From Pseudomonas sp. AL03 (GTDB lineage Bacteria; Pseudomonadota; Gammaproteobacteria; Pseudomonadales; Pseudomonadaceae): 64,000 nucleotides of DNA. The position numbers and the translations under genes are program-made. Of the stretch, positions 15,207 through 24,308 are shown in pieces; within the stretch, counting starts at the first letter, position 1, and each line of letters starts with the position of its first letter. The notes below the pieces were generated by a model that was given only the letters and a program-made list of their open reading frames with translations, was not told the origin of the DNA and made no database searches. The DNA lies in the NCBI RefSeq assembly GCF_029960815.1, contig NZ_JASBRE010000001.1, forward strand, positions 186,001-250,000. The letters run 5' to 3'.

Positions 15207-16652
15207 GTGGCTGATACAACGCGTTTCGATAACTACATCAACGGTGAATGGGTGGCGGGCAGTGATTACTGCGCCAACATCAACCCGTCCGAACTGACCG
15301 AAACCATTGGCGAATACGCCAAGGCTGATCCGGCTCAAGTCCATGCTGCCATCGACGCCGCTCGCGCCGCGTTCCCGGCGTGGTCGACTTCGGGCATTCA
15401 GGCGCGTCACGATGCGCTGGACAAAGTCGGCAGCGAAATCCTCGCTCGCCGCGAAGAGCTCGGCACTTTATTGGCCCGGGAAGAGGGCAAGACCCTGCCT
15501 GAGGCCATCGGCGAAGTCACTCGCGCCGGCAACATCTTCAAGTTCTTCGCCGGCGAATGCCTGCGCCTGTCCGGCGACTACCTGCCGTCGGTGCGTCCGG
15601 GCGTGAACGTCGAAGTCACTCGCGAAGCGCTGGGTGTGGTCGGTCTGATCACGCCATGGAACTTCCCGATCGCGATCCCAGCGTGGAAAATCGCTCCGGC
15701 CCTGGCCTACGGCAACTGCGTCGTGCTGAAACCGGCGGACCTGGTGCCGGGTTGCGCTTGGGCGCTGGCCGAAATCATCTCCCGCGCAGGCTTCCCGGCC
15801 GGGGTGTTCAACCTGGTGATGGGCAGCGGTCGAGTGGTGGGCGATGCGCTGGTGCAGAGTCCAAAAGTCGACGGCATCAGCTTCACCGGTTCCGTGGGCG
15901 TTGGTCGTCAGATCGCCGTCAGCTGCGTGTCGCGCCAGGCCAAGGTTCAGCTGGAAATGGGCGGCAAGAACCCGCAGATCATTCTCGACGACGCCGACCT
16001 CAAGCAAGCGGTCGAGCTGTCGGTACAGAGCGCGTTCTACTCCACCGGCCAGCGTTGCACCGCCTCGAGCCGCTTCATCGTCACCGCCGGGATTCACGAC
16101 AAGTTCGTTGAAGCGGTGGCCGAGCGCATGAAGTCGATCAAGGTCGGTCACGCGCTGAAAACCGGCACCGACATCGGTCCGGTGGTTTCCCAGGCTCAGC
16201 TTGAACAAGACATGAAGTACATCGACATCGGCCAGTCCGAAGGTGCACGTCTGGTCAGCGGCGGCGCTCTGGTGACCTGCGATACCGAAGGCTACTACCT
16301 CGCGCCAACCCTGTTTGCCGACAGCGAAGCCGCGATGCGCATCAGCCGTGAAGAGATTTTCGGCCCGGTCGCCAACGTGGTTCGCGTAGCGGATTACGAG
16401 GCCGCGCTGGCCATGGCCAACGACACCGAATTCGGTCTGTCCGCGGGCATCGCCACCACATCGTTGAAGTACGCCAACCACTTCAAACGCCACTCCCAGG
16501 CGGGGATGGTGATGGTCAACCTGCCGACGGCGGGCGTGGATTACCACGTTCCATTCGGTGGGCGTAAAGGTTCATCCTATGGCTCCCGCGAGCAAGGTCG
16601 CTACGCGCAAGAGTTCTACACCGTCGTGAAGACCAGCTACATCGGCTCCTGA
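15207..16652 (+). CDS. 2-ketoglutarate semialdehyde dehydrogenase
   Basis: NAD(P)-dependent aldehyde dehydrogenase (481 aa) that would oxidise the KdgD product to 2-ketoglutarate, feeding the TCA cycle. Catalytic residues, counted from the GTG start, are Glu250 (QLEMGGKNP) and Cys284 (STGQRCTASS). The cofactor loop is ITPWNFPIAIPAWK with FTGSVGVGR. I chose GTG 15207 because AAGGGGAAAG precedes it and the protein then has the family length. An ATG-initiated frame 11 residues upstream begins inside the terminator hairpin. Substrate assignment rests on gene context. Confidence 0.88.
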   Translation: MADTTRFDNYINGEWVAGSDYCANINPSELTETIGEYAKADPAQVHAAIDAARAAFPAWSTSGIQARHDALDKVGSEILARREELGTLLAREEGKTLPEAIGEVTRAGNIFKFFAGECLRLSGDYLPSVRPGVNVEVTREALGVVGLITPWNFPIAIPAWKIAPALAYGNCVVLKPADLVPGCAWALAEIISRAGFPAGVFNLVMGSGRVVGDALVQSPKVDGISFTGSVGVGRQIAVSCVSRQAKVQLEMGGKNPQIILDDADLKQAVELSVQSAFYSTGQRCTASSRFIVTAGIHDKFVEAVAERMKSIKVGHALKTGTDIGPVVSQAQLEQDMKYIDIGQSEGARLVSGGALVTCDTEGYYLAPTLFADSEAAMRISREEIFGPVANVVRVADYEAALAMANDTEFGLSAGIATTSLKYANHFKRHSQAGMVMVNLPTAGVDYHVPFGGRKGSSYGSREQGRYAQEFYTVVKTSYIGS

Positions 16653-16663
16653 CAGGAAACACC

Positions 16664-16685
16664 GCGGTATCGGCATCGATACCGC
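16664..16685. terminator. Hairpin after the dehydrogenase gene
   Basis: Perfect 9-base arms GCGGTATCG and CGATACCGC with a GCAT loop, 11 bases after the stop codon. There is no T-run, so it may protect the 3-prime end of the message. Confidence 0.5.
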
Positions 16686-16689
16686 AACC

Positions 16690-16781
16690 CCTGTAGCAGC
16701 TGTCGAGTGAAACGAGGCTGCGATCTTTTGATCCTGAAAAGCAAAGATCGCAGCCTCGTTTCACTCGACAGCTGCTACAGG
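16690..16781. repeat. REP-like inverted repeat, GTAGCAGCTG family, copy 2
   Basis: Two perfectly complementary 39-base arms (16690-16728 and 16743-16781) around a 14-base loop. The ends CCTGTAGCAGCTG are shared with the copies at 7713 and 35137. It interrupts the space between the dehydrogenase and transporter genes of the same operon, so its transcript would form a very stable hairpin there. Confidence 0.85.
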
Positions 16782-16831
16782 GATAAACAGTTTCACCCGC
16801 GCATAAAAATAATCAGTGGGAGTACATCTAC

Positions 16832-18199
16832 ATGCAAGCGACCAAGCCGACTCACGTCCGCTATTTGATTTTGCTCATGCTTTTCCTGGTGACCACGATC
16901 AACTACGCCGACCGGGCCACTATCGCCATCGCAGGCTCCAGCCTGCAAAAAGACCTCGGCATCGACGCGGTCACCCTCGGTTACATCTTCTCTGCATTCG
17001 GTTGGGCCTACGTAGCCGGGCAAATTCCCGGTGGCTGGCTGCTGGACCGTTTTGGCTCGAAAAAAATCTACGCGCTGAGCATTTTCACCTGGTCGCTGTT
17101 CACCGTGTTGCAGGGCTATGTCGGTGAGTTCGGCGTGTCCACGGCGGTGGTTGCGCTGTTCATGCTGCGCTTCCTGGTGGGCCTGGCCGAAGCGCCATCC
17201 TTCCCCGGTAACGCGCGCATCGTTGCGGCCTGGTTCCCGACCGCTGAACGCGGTACGGCGTCTGCGATTTTCAACTCGGCGCAATACTTCGCCACGGTGC
17301 TGTTTGCGCCACTGATGGGTTGGATCGTCTACAGCTTCGGCTGGCAGCACGTGTTCATCGTCATGGGCGTGATCGGCATTATCTTCTCGGGGATCTGGCT
17401 GAAGGTTATCCACAGCCCGCGCCAACACCCGATGATCAATGATGCCGAGTTCAAACACATCGCCGATAACGGCGGCATGGTCGACATGGATCAGGACAAA
17501 GGCAAAGGCGCCAAGGCCGACGGTCCGAAGTGGGACTACATCCGCCAGTTGCTGACCAACCGCATGATGCTCGGCGTGTACCTTGGCCAATACTGCATCA
17601 ACGGCATCACTTACTTCTTCCTGACCTGGTTCCCGGTGTACCTGGTGCAAGAACGCGGCATGACCATCCTCAAGGCCGGTTTCATTGCCTCGTTGCCGGC
17701 GATCTGCGGCTTTATCGGTGGTGTGCTTGGTGGGGTGATTTCCGACTACCTGCTGCGCAAGGGGCATTCCCTGACCTTCGCCCGCAAGGCGCCGATCATT
17801 GCTGGTTTGCTGGTCTCCAGCAGCATCGTGGCCTGCAACTATGTCGATGTTGAATGGATGGTCGTCGGTTTCATGGCCTTGGCGTTCTTCGGTAAAGGCG
17901 TGGGCGCGTTGGGTTGGGCGGTGGTGTCTGACACGTCGCCGAAGCAGATCGCCGGTCTCAGCGGTGGTTTGTTCAACACCTTCGGCAACATCGCTTCGAT
18001 CACCACGCCAATCGTGATCGGTTACATCATCAGCTCCACCGGTTCGTTCAAATGGGCGCTGGTGTTTGTCGGTTGCAACGCCCTGGTGGCGGTGTTCAGC
18101 TACCTGGTGATCGTGGGGCCGATCAAACGTGTGGTCCTCAAAGAGCCGCCAGTCAGTGGGCCTGAAACCAATAGCAAATTGTCACAAGCGCATTCTTGA
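16832..18199 (+). CDS. gudP: Glucarate/galactarate MFS transporter (GudP-like)
   Basis: A 455-aa major facilitator of the anion:cation symporter family (PhT/GudP type) with about 12 membrane segments. N-terminal family segments are [14 protein letters not shown] and [40 protein letters not shown] is highly typical of GudP/GarP. A charged loop (about residues 195-230) divides the two halves. It lies in a cluster with kdgD and garD, supporting uptake of glucarate or galactarate. Its stop precedes the garD ATG by 11 bases. Confidence 0.9.
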   Translation: MQATKPTHVRYLILLMLFLVTTINYADRATIAIAGSSLQKDLGIDAVTLGYIFSAFGWAYVAGQIPGGWLLDRFGSKKIYALSIFTWSLFTVLQGYVGEFGVSTAVVALFMLRFLVGLAEAPSFPGNARIVAAWFPTAERGTASAIFNSAQYFATVLFAPLMGWIVYSFGWQHVFIVMGVIGIIFSGIWLKVIHSPRQHPMINDAEFKHIADNGGMVDMDQDKGKGAKADGPKWDYIRQLLTNRMMLGVYLGQYCINGITYFFLTWFPVYLVQERGMTILKAGFIASLPAICGFIGGVLGGVISDYLLRKGHSLTFARKAPIIAGLLVSSSIVACNYVDVEWMVVGFMALAFFGKGVGALGWAVVSDTSPKQIAGLSGGLFNTFGNIASITTPIVIGYIISSTGSFKWALVFVGCNALVAVFSYLVIVGPIKRVVLKEPPVSGPETNSKLSQAHS

Positions 18200-18210
18200 G
18201 GAGCGGCGTC

Positions 18211-19764
18211 ATGCAGTTGATTGAACATTCCGACTCGCCGCGCTACATCCGCTTGCACGCGCGGGACAACGTAGTGATCGTGGTCAATGACCAGGGCGTG
18301 CCCGCCGGCACCAAATTTGCGGACGGTCTGGTGACCCTGGACTTCGTGCCACAGAGCCACAAGGTCACCCTGGAAGACATTTCCGAGGGCGGCCAGGTGA
18401 TTCGTTATGGCCAGACCATTGGCTACGCGTTGCAGCCGATTCCGCGCGGCAGCTGGGTCAAGGAAGATCAACTGCGCATGCCCACTGCGCCACCGCTGGA
18501 CAGTTTGCCGCTGTCCACCGAAGTGCCGGCGGCGCAGGCACCGCTGGAAGGCTTTACGTTCGAGGGTTATCGCAACGCCGACGGCACCGTCGGCACGCGC
18601 AACATTCTGGGGATTACCACGACGGTTCAGTGCGTCACTGGCGTGCTCGATCATGCGGTCAAGCGCATCAAGGACGAGTTGCTGCCCAAGTACGCGAACG
18701 TCGATGACGTGGTCGCGCTGACCCACAGCTACGGCTGTGGCGTGGCGATTACTGCGACTGACGCGTACATCCCGATCCGTACCGTGCGCAACCTGGCGCG
18801 TAATCCGAACCTGGGTGGCGAAGCGCTGGTGATCAGCCTCGGCTGCGAGAAATTGCAGGCCGGGCAGGTGATGCACGAGAACGACAGCTCGGTGGATTTG
18901 AGCGATCCGTGGCTGTACCGCTTGCAGGATTCCAGTCACGGTTTCACTGAGATGATCGAGCAGATCATGGCGTTGGCCGAGACCCGTTTGAAGAAACTCG
19001 ATCAGCGTCGCCGGGAAACGGTGCCGGCGTCCGAGCTGATTCTCGGCATGCAGTGCGGCGGCAGCGATGCGTTTTCCGGCATCACCGCCAACCCGGCGTT
19101 GGGCTATGCCTCGGACCTGCTGCTGCGGGCGGGCGCGACGGTGATGTTTTCCGAAGTCACCGAAGTGCGCGACGCCATTTACCTGCTGACGTCCCGTGCG
19201 GAAACCGAGGAAGTGGCTCAGGAACTGGTGCGGGAAATGGACTGGTACGACCGTTATCTGGCCAAGGGTGAAGCGGATCGTAGCGCCAACACCACGCCGG
19301 GGAACAAGAAGGACGGATTGTCGAACATTGTCGAGAAGTCATTGGGCTCGATCGTCAAATCCGGCAGCAGCGCGATCAATGGGGTACTGGGCCCTGGCGA
19401 GCGTTTCAAGCGCAAAGGGCTGATCTTCTGTGCGACACCGGCCAGTGATTTTGTCTGCGGGACGTTGCAATTGGCGGCAGGGATGAACCTGCATGTGTTC
19501 ACCACCGGGCGTGGTACGCCTTATGGGCTGGCAATGGCGCCGGTGGTGAAGGTGTCGACCCGGACCGAACTGGCGCAGCGTTGGCCGGACCTGATCGACA
19601 TCGATGCCGGGCGGATTGCGACCGGGCGGGCCTCGATTGAAGACCTCGGCTGGGAGTTGTTTCACTATTACCTGGATGTGGCCAGCGGCAAGAAGCAGAC
19701 GTGGGCGGAGAAGCACAGGCTGCATAACGACATTACCTTGTTCAACCCTGCGCCTATCACCTAA
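18211..19764 (+). CDS. garD: Galactarate dehydratase
   Basis: Dehydrates galactarate to 5-keto-4-deoxy-glucarate, the KdgD substrate (517 aa, usual family length about 520). It belongs to the UxaA/GarD family: an N-terminal SAF domain (residues 1-90, [22 protein letters not shown]) and a C-terminal dehydratase domain with [34 protein letters not shown] and a conserved cysteine in [11 protein letters not shown]. The start ATG at 18211 is preferred because GAGGAG lies 7 bases before it. No glucarate dehydratase (gudD) is visible in the window. Confidence 0.92.
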   Translation: MQLIEHSDSPRYIRLHARDNVVIVVNDQGVPAGTKFADGLVTLDFVPQSHKVTLEDISEGGQVIRYGQTIGYALQPIPRGSWVKEDQLRMPTAPPLDSLPLSTEVPAAQAPLEGFTFEGYRNADGTVGTRNILGITTTVQCVTGVLDHAVKRIKDELLPKYANVDDVVALTHSYGCGVAITATDAYIPIRTVRNLARNPNLGGEALVISLGCEKLQAGQVMHENDSSVDLSDPWLYRLQDSSHGFTEMIEQIMALAETRLKKLDQRRRETVPASELILGMQCGGSDAFSGITANPALGYASDLLLRAGATVMFSEVTEVRDAIYLLTSRAETEEVAQELVREMDWYDRYLAKGEADRSANTTPGNKKDGLSNIVEKSLGSIVKSGSSAINGVLGPGERFKRKGLIFCATPASDFVCGTLQLAAGMNLHVFTTGRGTPYGLAMAPVVKVSTRTELAQRWPDLIDIDAGRIATGRASIEDLGWELFHYYLDVASGKKQTWAEKHRLHNDITLFNPAPIT

Positions 19765-19779
19765 GACCGCGTTATCGTT

Positions 19780-19845
19780 CTTCGCGGGCAAGCCTCGCTC
19801 CACAGGTTCGGTGATCCCCTGTAGGAGCGAGGCTTGCCCGCGAAG
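19780..19845. repeat. REP-like inverted repeat, GGAGCGAGGCTTGCCCGCGAAG family, copy 1
   Basis: Arms CTTCGCGGGCAAGCCTCGCT and its complement flank a short centre. This is the widespread P. fluorescens-group REP unit and also occurs at 58834-58928. It sits just after garD and may stop or stabilise the end of that transcript. Confidence 0.85.
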
Positions 19846-19922
19846 TCGGTTTAACAGGCGCCAGAGGACTTGGTGGCTTATCATTAGCCCCCTAACGACG
19901 CTCACCCAAGGTTACCCCCGGC

Positions 19923-20864
19923 ATGCTGGCTATCTTCCTCGAAACCCTGAACATCACCGCGCCGGTGTTTGCCATGCTGTTTCTGGGTGTGCTGCTCAAG
20001 CGCATCGACTGGATCAACGACAACTTTATCCACACTGCGTCGGCCCTGGTGTTCAACGTCACCATGCCGGCGTTGCTGTTTCTGGGCATCCTGCATGCCG
20101 ACCTGCACGCCGCGTTGCAACCGACACTGCTGATTTATTTCTCGCTCGCCACTCTGGCGAGTTTCGCCATCGCCTGGGGCTGGGCGATCTGGAAGTGCCC
20201 GCGGGAAGACCGGGGGATTTACACCCAAGGCGCATTTCGCGGCAACAACGGGGTGATCGGCCTCGCACTGGCAGCGAGCATGTACGGCGACTACGGGATT
20301 TCCCTCGGGGCGATTCTTGCGGCGTTGGTGATCCTGCTTTACAACACGCTCTCGACCATTGTGCTGGCGGTTTACAGCCCGGTGATCAAGTCCGACCCTT
20401 GGAGCATCTGCAAAAGCGTGATGGTCAATCCGCTGATCATCAGCGTGTTGGTGGCGGCGCCGTTTGCCTACTTCAAGATCAGCTTGCCGGGATGGCTGGA
20501 GACGTCCGGCCAGTATCTGGCGCAAACCACCCTGCCATTGGCGTTGATCTGTATCGGCGGCACGCTGTCACTGGCGGCACTGCGCAAAAGCGGCAACCTG
20601 GCGCTGAGCTCAAGCCTGGTGAAGATGATCGGCCTGCCGGTTCTTGCAACACTGGGGGCGTGGCTCTGGGGCTTTCGTGGTGCGGAGTTGGGGATTCTAT
20701 TCCTGTACTTCGGCAGCCCGACCGCCGCGGCCAGTTTTGTCATGGCCCGTCAGGCCAATGGCAATCATGAACTGGCGGCAGCGATCATCGTGATCACCAC
20801 CTTGATGGCCGCGGTCACCACCAACATCGGGATCTTCTTGTTGCAGTGGGGCGGGTGGATCTAG
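19923..20864 (+). CDS. AEC-family (auxin efflux carrier-like) transporter
   Basis: A 313-aa inner-membrane protein with about ten hydrophobic segments in the two five-helix repeats of the AEC family (bile/arsenite/riboflavin transporter fold). Typical features are the helix-break sequences VTMPALLFLGIL and GAFRGNNGVIGLAL and the C-terminal FGSPTAAASFVMA. Substrates of bacterial members include malate and malonate; none can be assigned here. It is convergent with the next gene, sharing the CTAG that encodes both stop codons. Confidence 0.88.
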   Translation: MLAIFLETLNITAPVFAMLFLGVLLKRIDWINDNFIHTASALVFNVTMPALLFLGILHADLHAALQPTLLIYFSLATLASFAIAWGWAIWKCPREDRGIYTQGAFRGNNGVIGLALAASMYGDYGISLGAILAALVILLYNTLSTIVLAVYSPVIKSDPWSICKSVMVNPLIISVLVAAPFAYFKISLPGWLETSGQYLAQTTLPLALICIGGTLSLAALRKSGNLALSSSLVKMIGLPVLATLGAWLWGFRGAELGILFLYFGSPTAAASFVMARQANGNHELAAAIIVITTLMAAVTTNIGIFLLQWGGWI

Positions 20865-21241
20865 TCGGCTTTTTGGTAGCTGTCGATCACTTCCTGCGCC
20901 GCCCGAAACGCATCGATTGCCGCCGGAACACCGGCATACACCGCGCAATGCAGCAACGCCTCGCGAATCTCTTCCACGGTGCAGCCATTGTTCAGCGCAC
21001 CACGCACGTGACCTTTCAATTCCTGCGGGCACTTCAATGCGGTCAGCGCGGCGAGGGTGATCAGGCTGCGGGTTTTCAATGGCAGGCCTTCGCGGTTCCA
21101 GACGCTACCCCAGGCGTGCTCGTTGACGAAATCCTGCAGCGGTTGAGTGAACGCGGTGGCATTGCCCTGCGCGCGGTCGACGAAGGCGTCGCCCATCACT
21201 TGGCGGCGTACTTCAACGCCAGGCTTTCTATCATCGGTCAT
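20861..21241 (-). CDS. Carboxymuconolactone decarboxylase-like protein
   Basis: A 126-aa all-helical protein of the CMD/AhpD superfamily, closest by eye to PcaC (4-carboxymuconolactone decarboxylase). It contains FVNEHAWGSVWNREGLPLKTRSLITLAALTAL and HVRGALNNGCTVEEIREALLH, which holds the PcaC-type active-site histidine region. Unlike AhpD members it lacks a CxxC pair. It overlaps the upstream antiporter by four bases (ATGA), so it is translationally coupled to it; the functional link is unclear. No other protocatechuate genes are nearby, so pcaC is not assigned. Confidence 0.8.
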   Translation of the reverse strand: MTDDRKPGVEVRRQVMGDAFVDRAQGNATAFTQPLQDFVNEHAWGSVWNREGLPLKTRSLITLAALTALKCPQELKGHVRGALNNGCTVEEIREALLHCAVYAGVPAAIDAFRAAQEVIDSYQKAD

Positions 21242-22299
21242 GGCAATTCACTCTTGTGGTGTTGGCGACGCCAGGCGCGCAGCGACGTGAACAGCAAAAA
21301 CGCCAGCAGCGCCGGCAGCGCAAAAAACAGCATCAGGTGTTCAAGCTTGCCGGCCAGCGGCATGCCGGTGGTGAACGACACCACGTGCAGACCGTAAGCC
21401 AGATACAAACCCAAAAACATCAGACCTTCGGCGCGGGTCACCCGGTAACCGGAATAGAACACCGGCAGGCACAACACCGCGACGCCGAGCATTACCGGCA
21501 AGTCGAAATCCAGGGCGTTGGGCGATACCGACAGCGGCGACGGCGCGATCAACGCGGTGAAGCCCAATACGCCCAAGAGGTTGAACAGGTTGCTGCCGAT
21601 CACGTTGCCCACGGCGATGTCGCGCTGACCGCGCAAGGCGGCAATCAACGAGGTGGCCAGTTCCGGCAGGGAGGTACTGACAGCGACGATGGTCAGGCCG
21701 ATGATGCGTTCCGACAGCCCGAGATCGGTCGCGACCGAAACCGCCGCGCCCAACAGCAAGTGCCCGGCGTAGACCAGCATTGCCAATCCGCTGACGATCA
21801 TCAGCAAGCTGCTGATCCAGGGTGCTTGCGGGACTTCGTGAGTCGTCGATTGCGGACGGGCCGAGTGCCGCGACTGGCGCAGCAGCAGGCCCAGATACAG
21901 CGCCAGAGCCGCCAGCAGCATCACGCCGTCGGCGCGGGTCAGTTCTTTGTTCCAGGCCAATACGAACACCAGCAGGCTGGCGCCGATCATCAGCGGAATA
22001 TCCAGGCGCACCAGTTGCCGTGAAACCCGCAGCGGAATGATCATCGCCGAGAGTCCGAGGGTGACGAGGATGTTAAAGATGCTACTGCCGATCACGCTGC
22101 CGACGGCGATGTCGGCGTTCTGCGCCAGGGTGGCTTGCACGCTGACCGCCATCTGCGGGGCGCTGCTGCCGAGGGCGACGATGGTCAGGCCGATAATCAG
22201 CGGTCGTACATGCAGGCGCGCGGCGAGGCGCACGGCGCCACGCACCATCAGCTCGGCGCCGGCGATCAGCAACAGCAAGCCGCTGAGCAATTCAATCAC
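21238..22299 (-). CDS. Calcium/sodium antiporter (YrbG-like, CaCA family)
   Basis: A 353-aa inner-membrane cation exchanger with ten or so helices arranged as two inverted repeats. The ion-coordinating alpha motifs are VALGSSAPQMAVSV (repeat 1) and VAVSTSLPELATSL (repeat 2), each followed by DIAVGSVIGSSIFN or DIAVGNVIGSNLFN. In repeat 1 the usual Pro-Glu is Pro-Gln (SAPQM), whereas repeat 2 keeps Pro-Glu. That substitution is worth noting because the glutamates bind the ion. Its stop overlaps the start of the downstream gene. Confidence 0.88.
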   Translation of the reverse strand: MIELLSGLLLLIAGAELMVRGAVRLAARLHVRPLIIGLTIVALGSSAPQMAVSVQATLAQNADIAVGSVIGSSIFNILVTLGLSAMIIPLRVSRQLVRLDIPLMIGASLLVFVLAWNKELTRADGVMLLAALALYLGLLLRQSRHSARPQSTTHEVPQAPWISSLLMIVSGLAMLVYAGHLLLGAAVSVATDLGLSERIIGLTIVAVSTSLPELATSLIAALRGQRDIAVGNVIGSNLFNLLGVLGFTALIAPSPLSVSPNALDFDLPVMLGVAVLCLPVFYSGYRVTRAEGLMFLGLYLAYGLHVVSFTTGMPLAGKLEHLMLFFALPALLAFLLFTSLRAWRRQHHKSELP

Positions 22300-22349
22300 G
22301 CTGATCAGGGGTAAATCGGCAAGTCCGAAAATGGTCGGCGCTCCATCAG

Positions 22350-22724
22350 TCAGTCGTCAAGGGCTTGCACGCGAACCCGTGCGGTGCCGCTTCTGAGCAT
22401 ACCCAGTTGTTCGGCGGCCTCGTGTGAAACATCGATCAGACGTCCACGGGTATGTGGCCCGCGATCGTTGATGCGCACTACGCAGGATTTGTCGGTATTC
22501 AGATTGGTGACCTTCACCCGCGTGCCAAAGGGCAACTGGCGGTGGGCGGCGGTCAGGGAATTCTTGTTGAAACGCTCGCCGCTGGCGGTGCGTTTGCCTT
22601 GGTGTTTGGCGCCGTAATAAGAGGCAACACCGGTCTTGTCGTAGCCGTGTGGATCGATGGCATCGGTGCTGGCGCAACCGGCCAGCAGAGAGAGCAGGGC
22701 GCAGGCACCCAGTAGACGCTTCAT
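22350..22724 (-). CDS. RlpA-like lipoprotein (double-psi beta-barrel)
   Basis: A 124-aa lipoprotein: signal peptide with lipobox LLAGC (lipidated Cys17), then a double-psi beta-barrel of the RlpA type (GVASYYGAKHQGKRTASGERF, RVKVTNLNTDKSCVVRINDRGP, LIDVSHEAAEQLGM). RlpA proteins cleave peptidoglycan strands lacking stem peptides. This one lacks the SPOR domain of true RlpA, so it is a short paralogue. It lies upstream of the antiporter gene on the same strand with a gap of 50 bases. Confidence 0.87.
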   Translation of the reverse strand: MKRLLGACALLSLLAGCASTDAIDPHGYDKTGVASYYGAKHQGKRTASGERFNKNSLTAAHRQLPFGTRVKVTNLNTDKSCVVRINDRGPHTRGRLIDVSHEAAEQLGMLRSGTARVRVQALDD

Positions 22725-22736
22725 TAGGTGACCCCA

Positions 22737-22846
22737 TGATCGTTCCCACGCTCCGCGTGGGAATGCAGCCCGTGACGCTCGGCGTCACAAAAGCGGACGC
22801 AGAGCGTCCAATGAGGCGTTCCCACGCGGGAGCGTGGGAACGATCA
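22737..22846. repeat. Long palindrome, GATCGTTCCCACGC family, copy 2
   Basis: Outer arms of about 26 bases (TGATCGTTCCCACGCTC ... GAGCGTGGGAACGATCA) differ by a single base insertion. Between them lie two smaller hairpins (GTGACGCTCGGCGTCAC and a GGACGCAGAGCGTCC-type stem). It fills the space between gatB and the RlpA-like gene. The arms recur at 12444-12474. Confidence 0.8.
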
Positions 22847-22852
22847 CTGTGG

Positions 22853-24298
22853 TTAGCCTTCGAGCTTGCTTTTCAGCAGTTCGTTGACCTGTTGCGGGTT
22901 GGCCTTGCCTTTGGAGGCTTTCATGGCCTGGCCGACGAAGAAGCCGAACATTTTGCCGCGCTTGGCTTCGTCTGCCGCGCGGTATTGTTCAACTTGTTCG
23001 GCGTTGGCCGCGAGCATCTCGTCGAGCACCGCAGAGATCGCGCCCGTGTCGGTCACTTGCTTCAGACCGCGCTTGTCGATGATCTCGTCCGCACTGCCTT
23101 CGCCGTTGGCCATGGCTTCAAAGACCACCTTGGCGATTTTGCCGGAGATGGTGTTGTCGGAGATGCGCAGCAGCATGCCGCCCAATTGCTCGGCCAAGAC
23201 CGGCGACTGATCAATGTCCAGGCCCTGTTTGTTCAACAGGCTGCCCAATTCAACCATGACCCAGTTGGCCGCCAGCTTGGCGTCGCCGCCGATGCTCACG
23301 ACTGTCTCGAAGTAATCGGCTTGCTCGCGGCTGGTGGCCAGGACGCTGGCGTCGTAGACCGACAGACCGAACTGCGCCTGGAAGCGCTCGCGTTTCTGCG
23401 GTGGCAATTCCGGCAGGGTGGCGCGCACGTCGTCGAGGAACGAGTCTTCGATGACCACCGGCAGCAAGTCCGGATCGGGGAAGTAGCGGTAGTCGTTAGC
23501 TTCCTCTTTGCTGCGCATCGGACGGGTTTCGTCCTTGTTCGGATCGTAAAGGCGGGTTTGCTGGATCACCTTGCCGCCGTCTTCGATCAGTTCGATCTGA
23601 CGCTGCACTTCGCTGTTGATCGCCTTCTCGATGAAGCGGAACGAGTTGACGTTCTTGATCTCGCAGCGCGTGCCATATTCAACCTGGCCCTTCGGACGGA
23701 TCGACACGTTGCAGTCGCAACGCAGCGAGCCTTCGGCCATGTTGCCGTCGCAGATGCCGAGGTAACGCACCAGCGCGTGGACCGTCTTGACGTAAGCCAC
23801 GGCTTCCTTGGCGCTGCGCATGTCAGGCTCGGAAACGATTTCCAGCAGCGGCGTGCCAGCGCGGTTCAGGTCGATGCCGGTGGCACCGGTGAACTCTTCG
23901 TGCAGGCTTTTACCGGCGTCTTCTTCCAGGTGCGCACGGGTGACGCCGACACGTTTGATCGTGCCGTCGTCCATGGCGATGTCCAGGTGACCCTTGCCAA
24001 CGATCGGCAATTCCATCTGGCTGATCTGGTAGCCCTTGGGCAGGTCCGGGTAGAAATAGTTTTTACGGGCGAACACGTTGTGCTGGCCGATCTCGGCATC
24101 AATCGCCAGACCGAACATCACCGCCATGCGCACCGCTTCCTGGTTCAGCACCGGCAATACGCCGGGCATGCCGAGGTCAACCAGGCTGGCTTGGGTGTTC
24201 GGCTCGGAACCAAACGTGGTGGAGCTACCGGAAAAGATTTTCGACCGGGTGGTGAGCTGGGTGTGAATCTCCAGCCCGATCACGACTTCCCATTGCAT
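22853..24298 (-). CDS. gatB: Aspartyl/glutamyl-tRNA amidotransferase subunit B
   Basis: The kinase/tRNA-binding subunit of GatCAB, which converts Glu-tRNA(Gln) and/or Asp-tRNA(Asn) to the amide forms. It has 481 aa with N-terminal [46 protein letters not shown] and [14 protein letters not shown], and a C-terminal GatB/YqeY tail domain. I chose the ATG at 24298 because GAGGAG precedes it; the open frame extends 23 residues upstream into gatA. It is last of the gatC-gatA-gatB operon. Confidence 0.96.
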   Translation of the reverse strand: MQWEVVIGLEIHTQLTTRSKIFSGSSTTFGSEPNTQASLVDLGMPGVLPVLNQEAVRMAVMFGLAIDAEIGQHNVFARKNYFYPDLPKGYQISQMELPIVGKGHLDIAMDDGTIKRVGVTRAHLEEDAGKSLHEEFTGATGIDLNRAGTPLLEIVSEPDMRSAKEAVAYVKTVHALVRYLGICDGNMAEGSLRCDCNVSIRPKGQVEYGTRCEIKNVNSFRFIEKAINSEVQRQIELIEDGGKVIQQTRLYDPNKDETRPMRSKEEANDYRYFPDPDLLPVVIEDSFLDDVRATLPELPPQKRERFQAQFGLSVYDASVLATSREQADYFETVVSIGGDAKLAANWVMVELGSLLNKQGLDIDQSPVLAEQLGGMLLRISDNTISGKIAKVVFEAMANGEGSADEIIDKRGLKQVTDTGAISAVLDEMLAANAEQVEQYRAADEAKRGKMFGFFVGQAMKASKGKANPQQVNELLKSKLEG

Positions 24299-24308
24299 GT
24301 GTTTCTCC

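Noticed and set aside
20861..21241. Naming the decarboxylase-like gene pcaC
   Set aside because: Sequence is PcaC-like but there are no protocatechuate genes nearby and it is coupled to an antiporter gene; only the family is supported.
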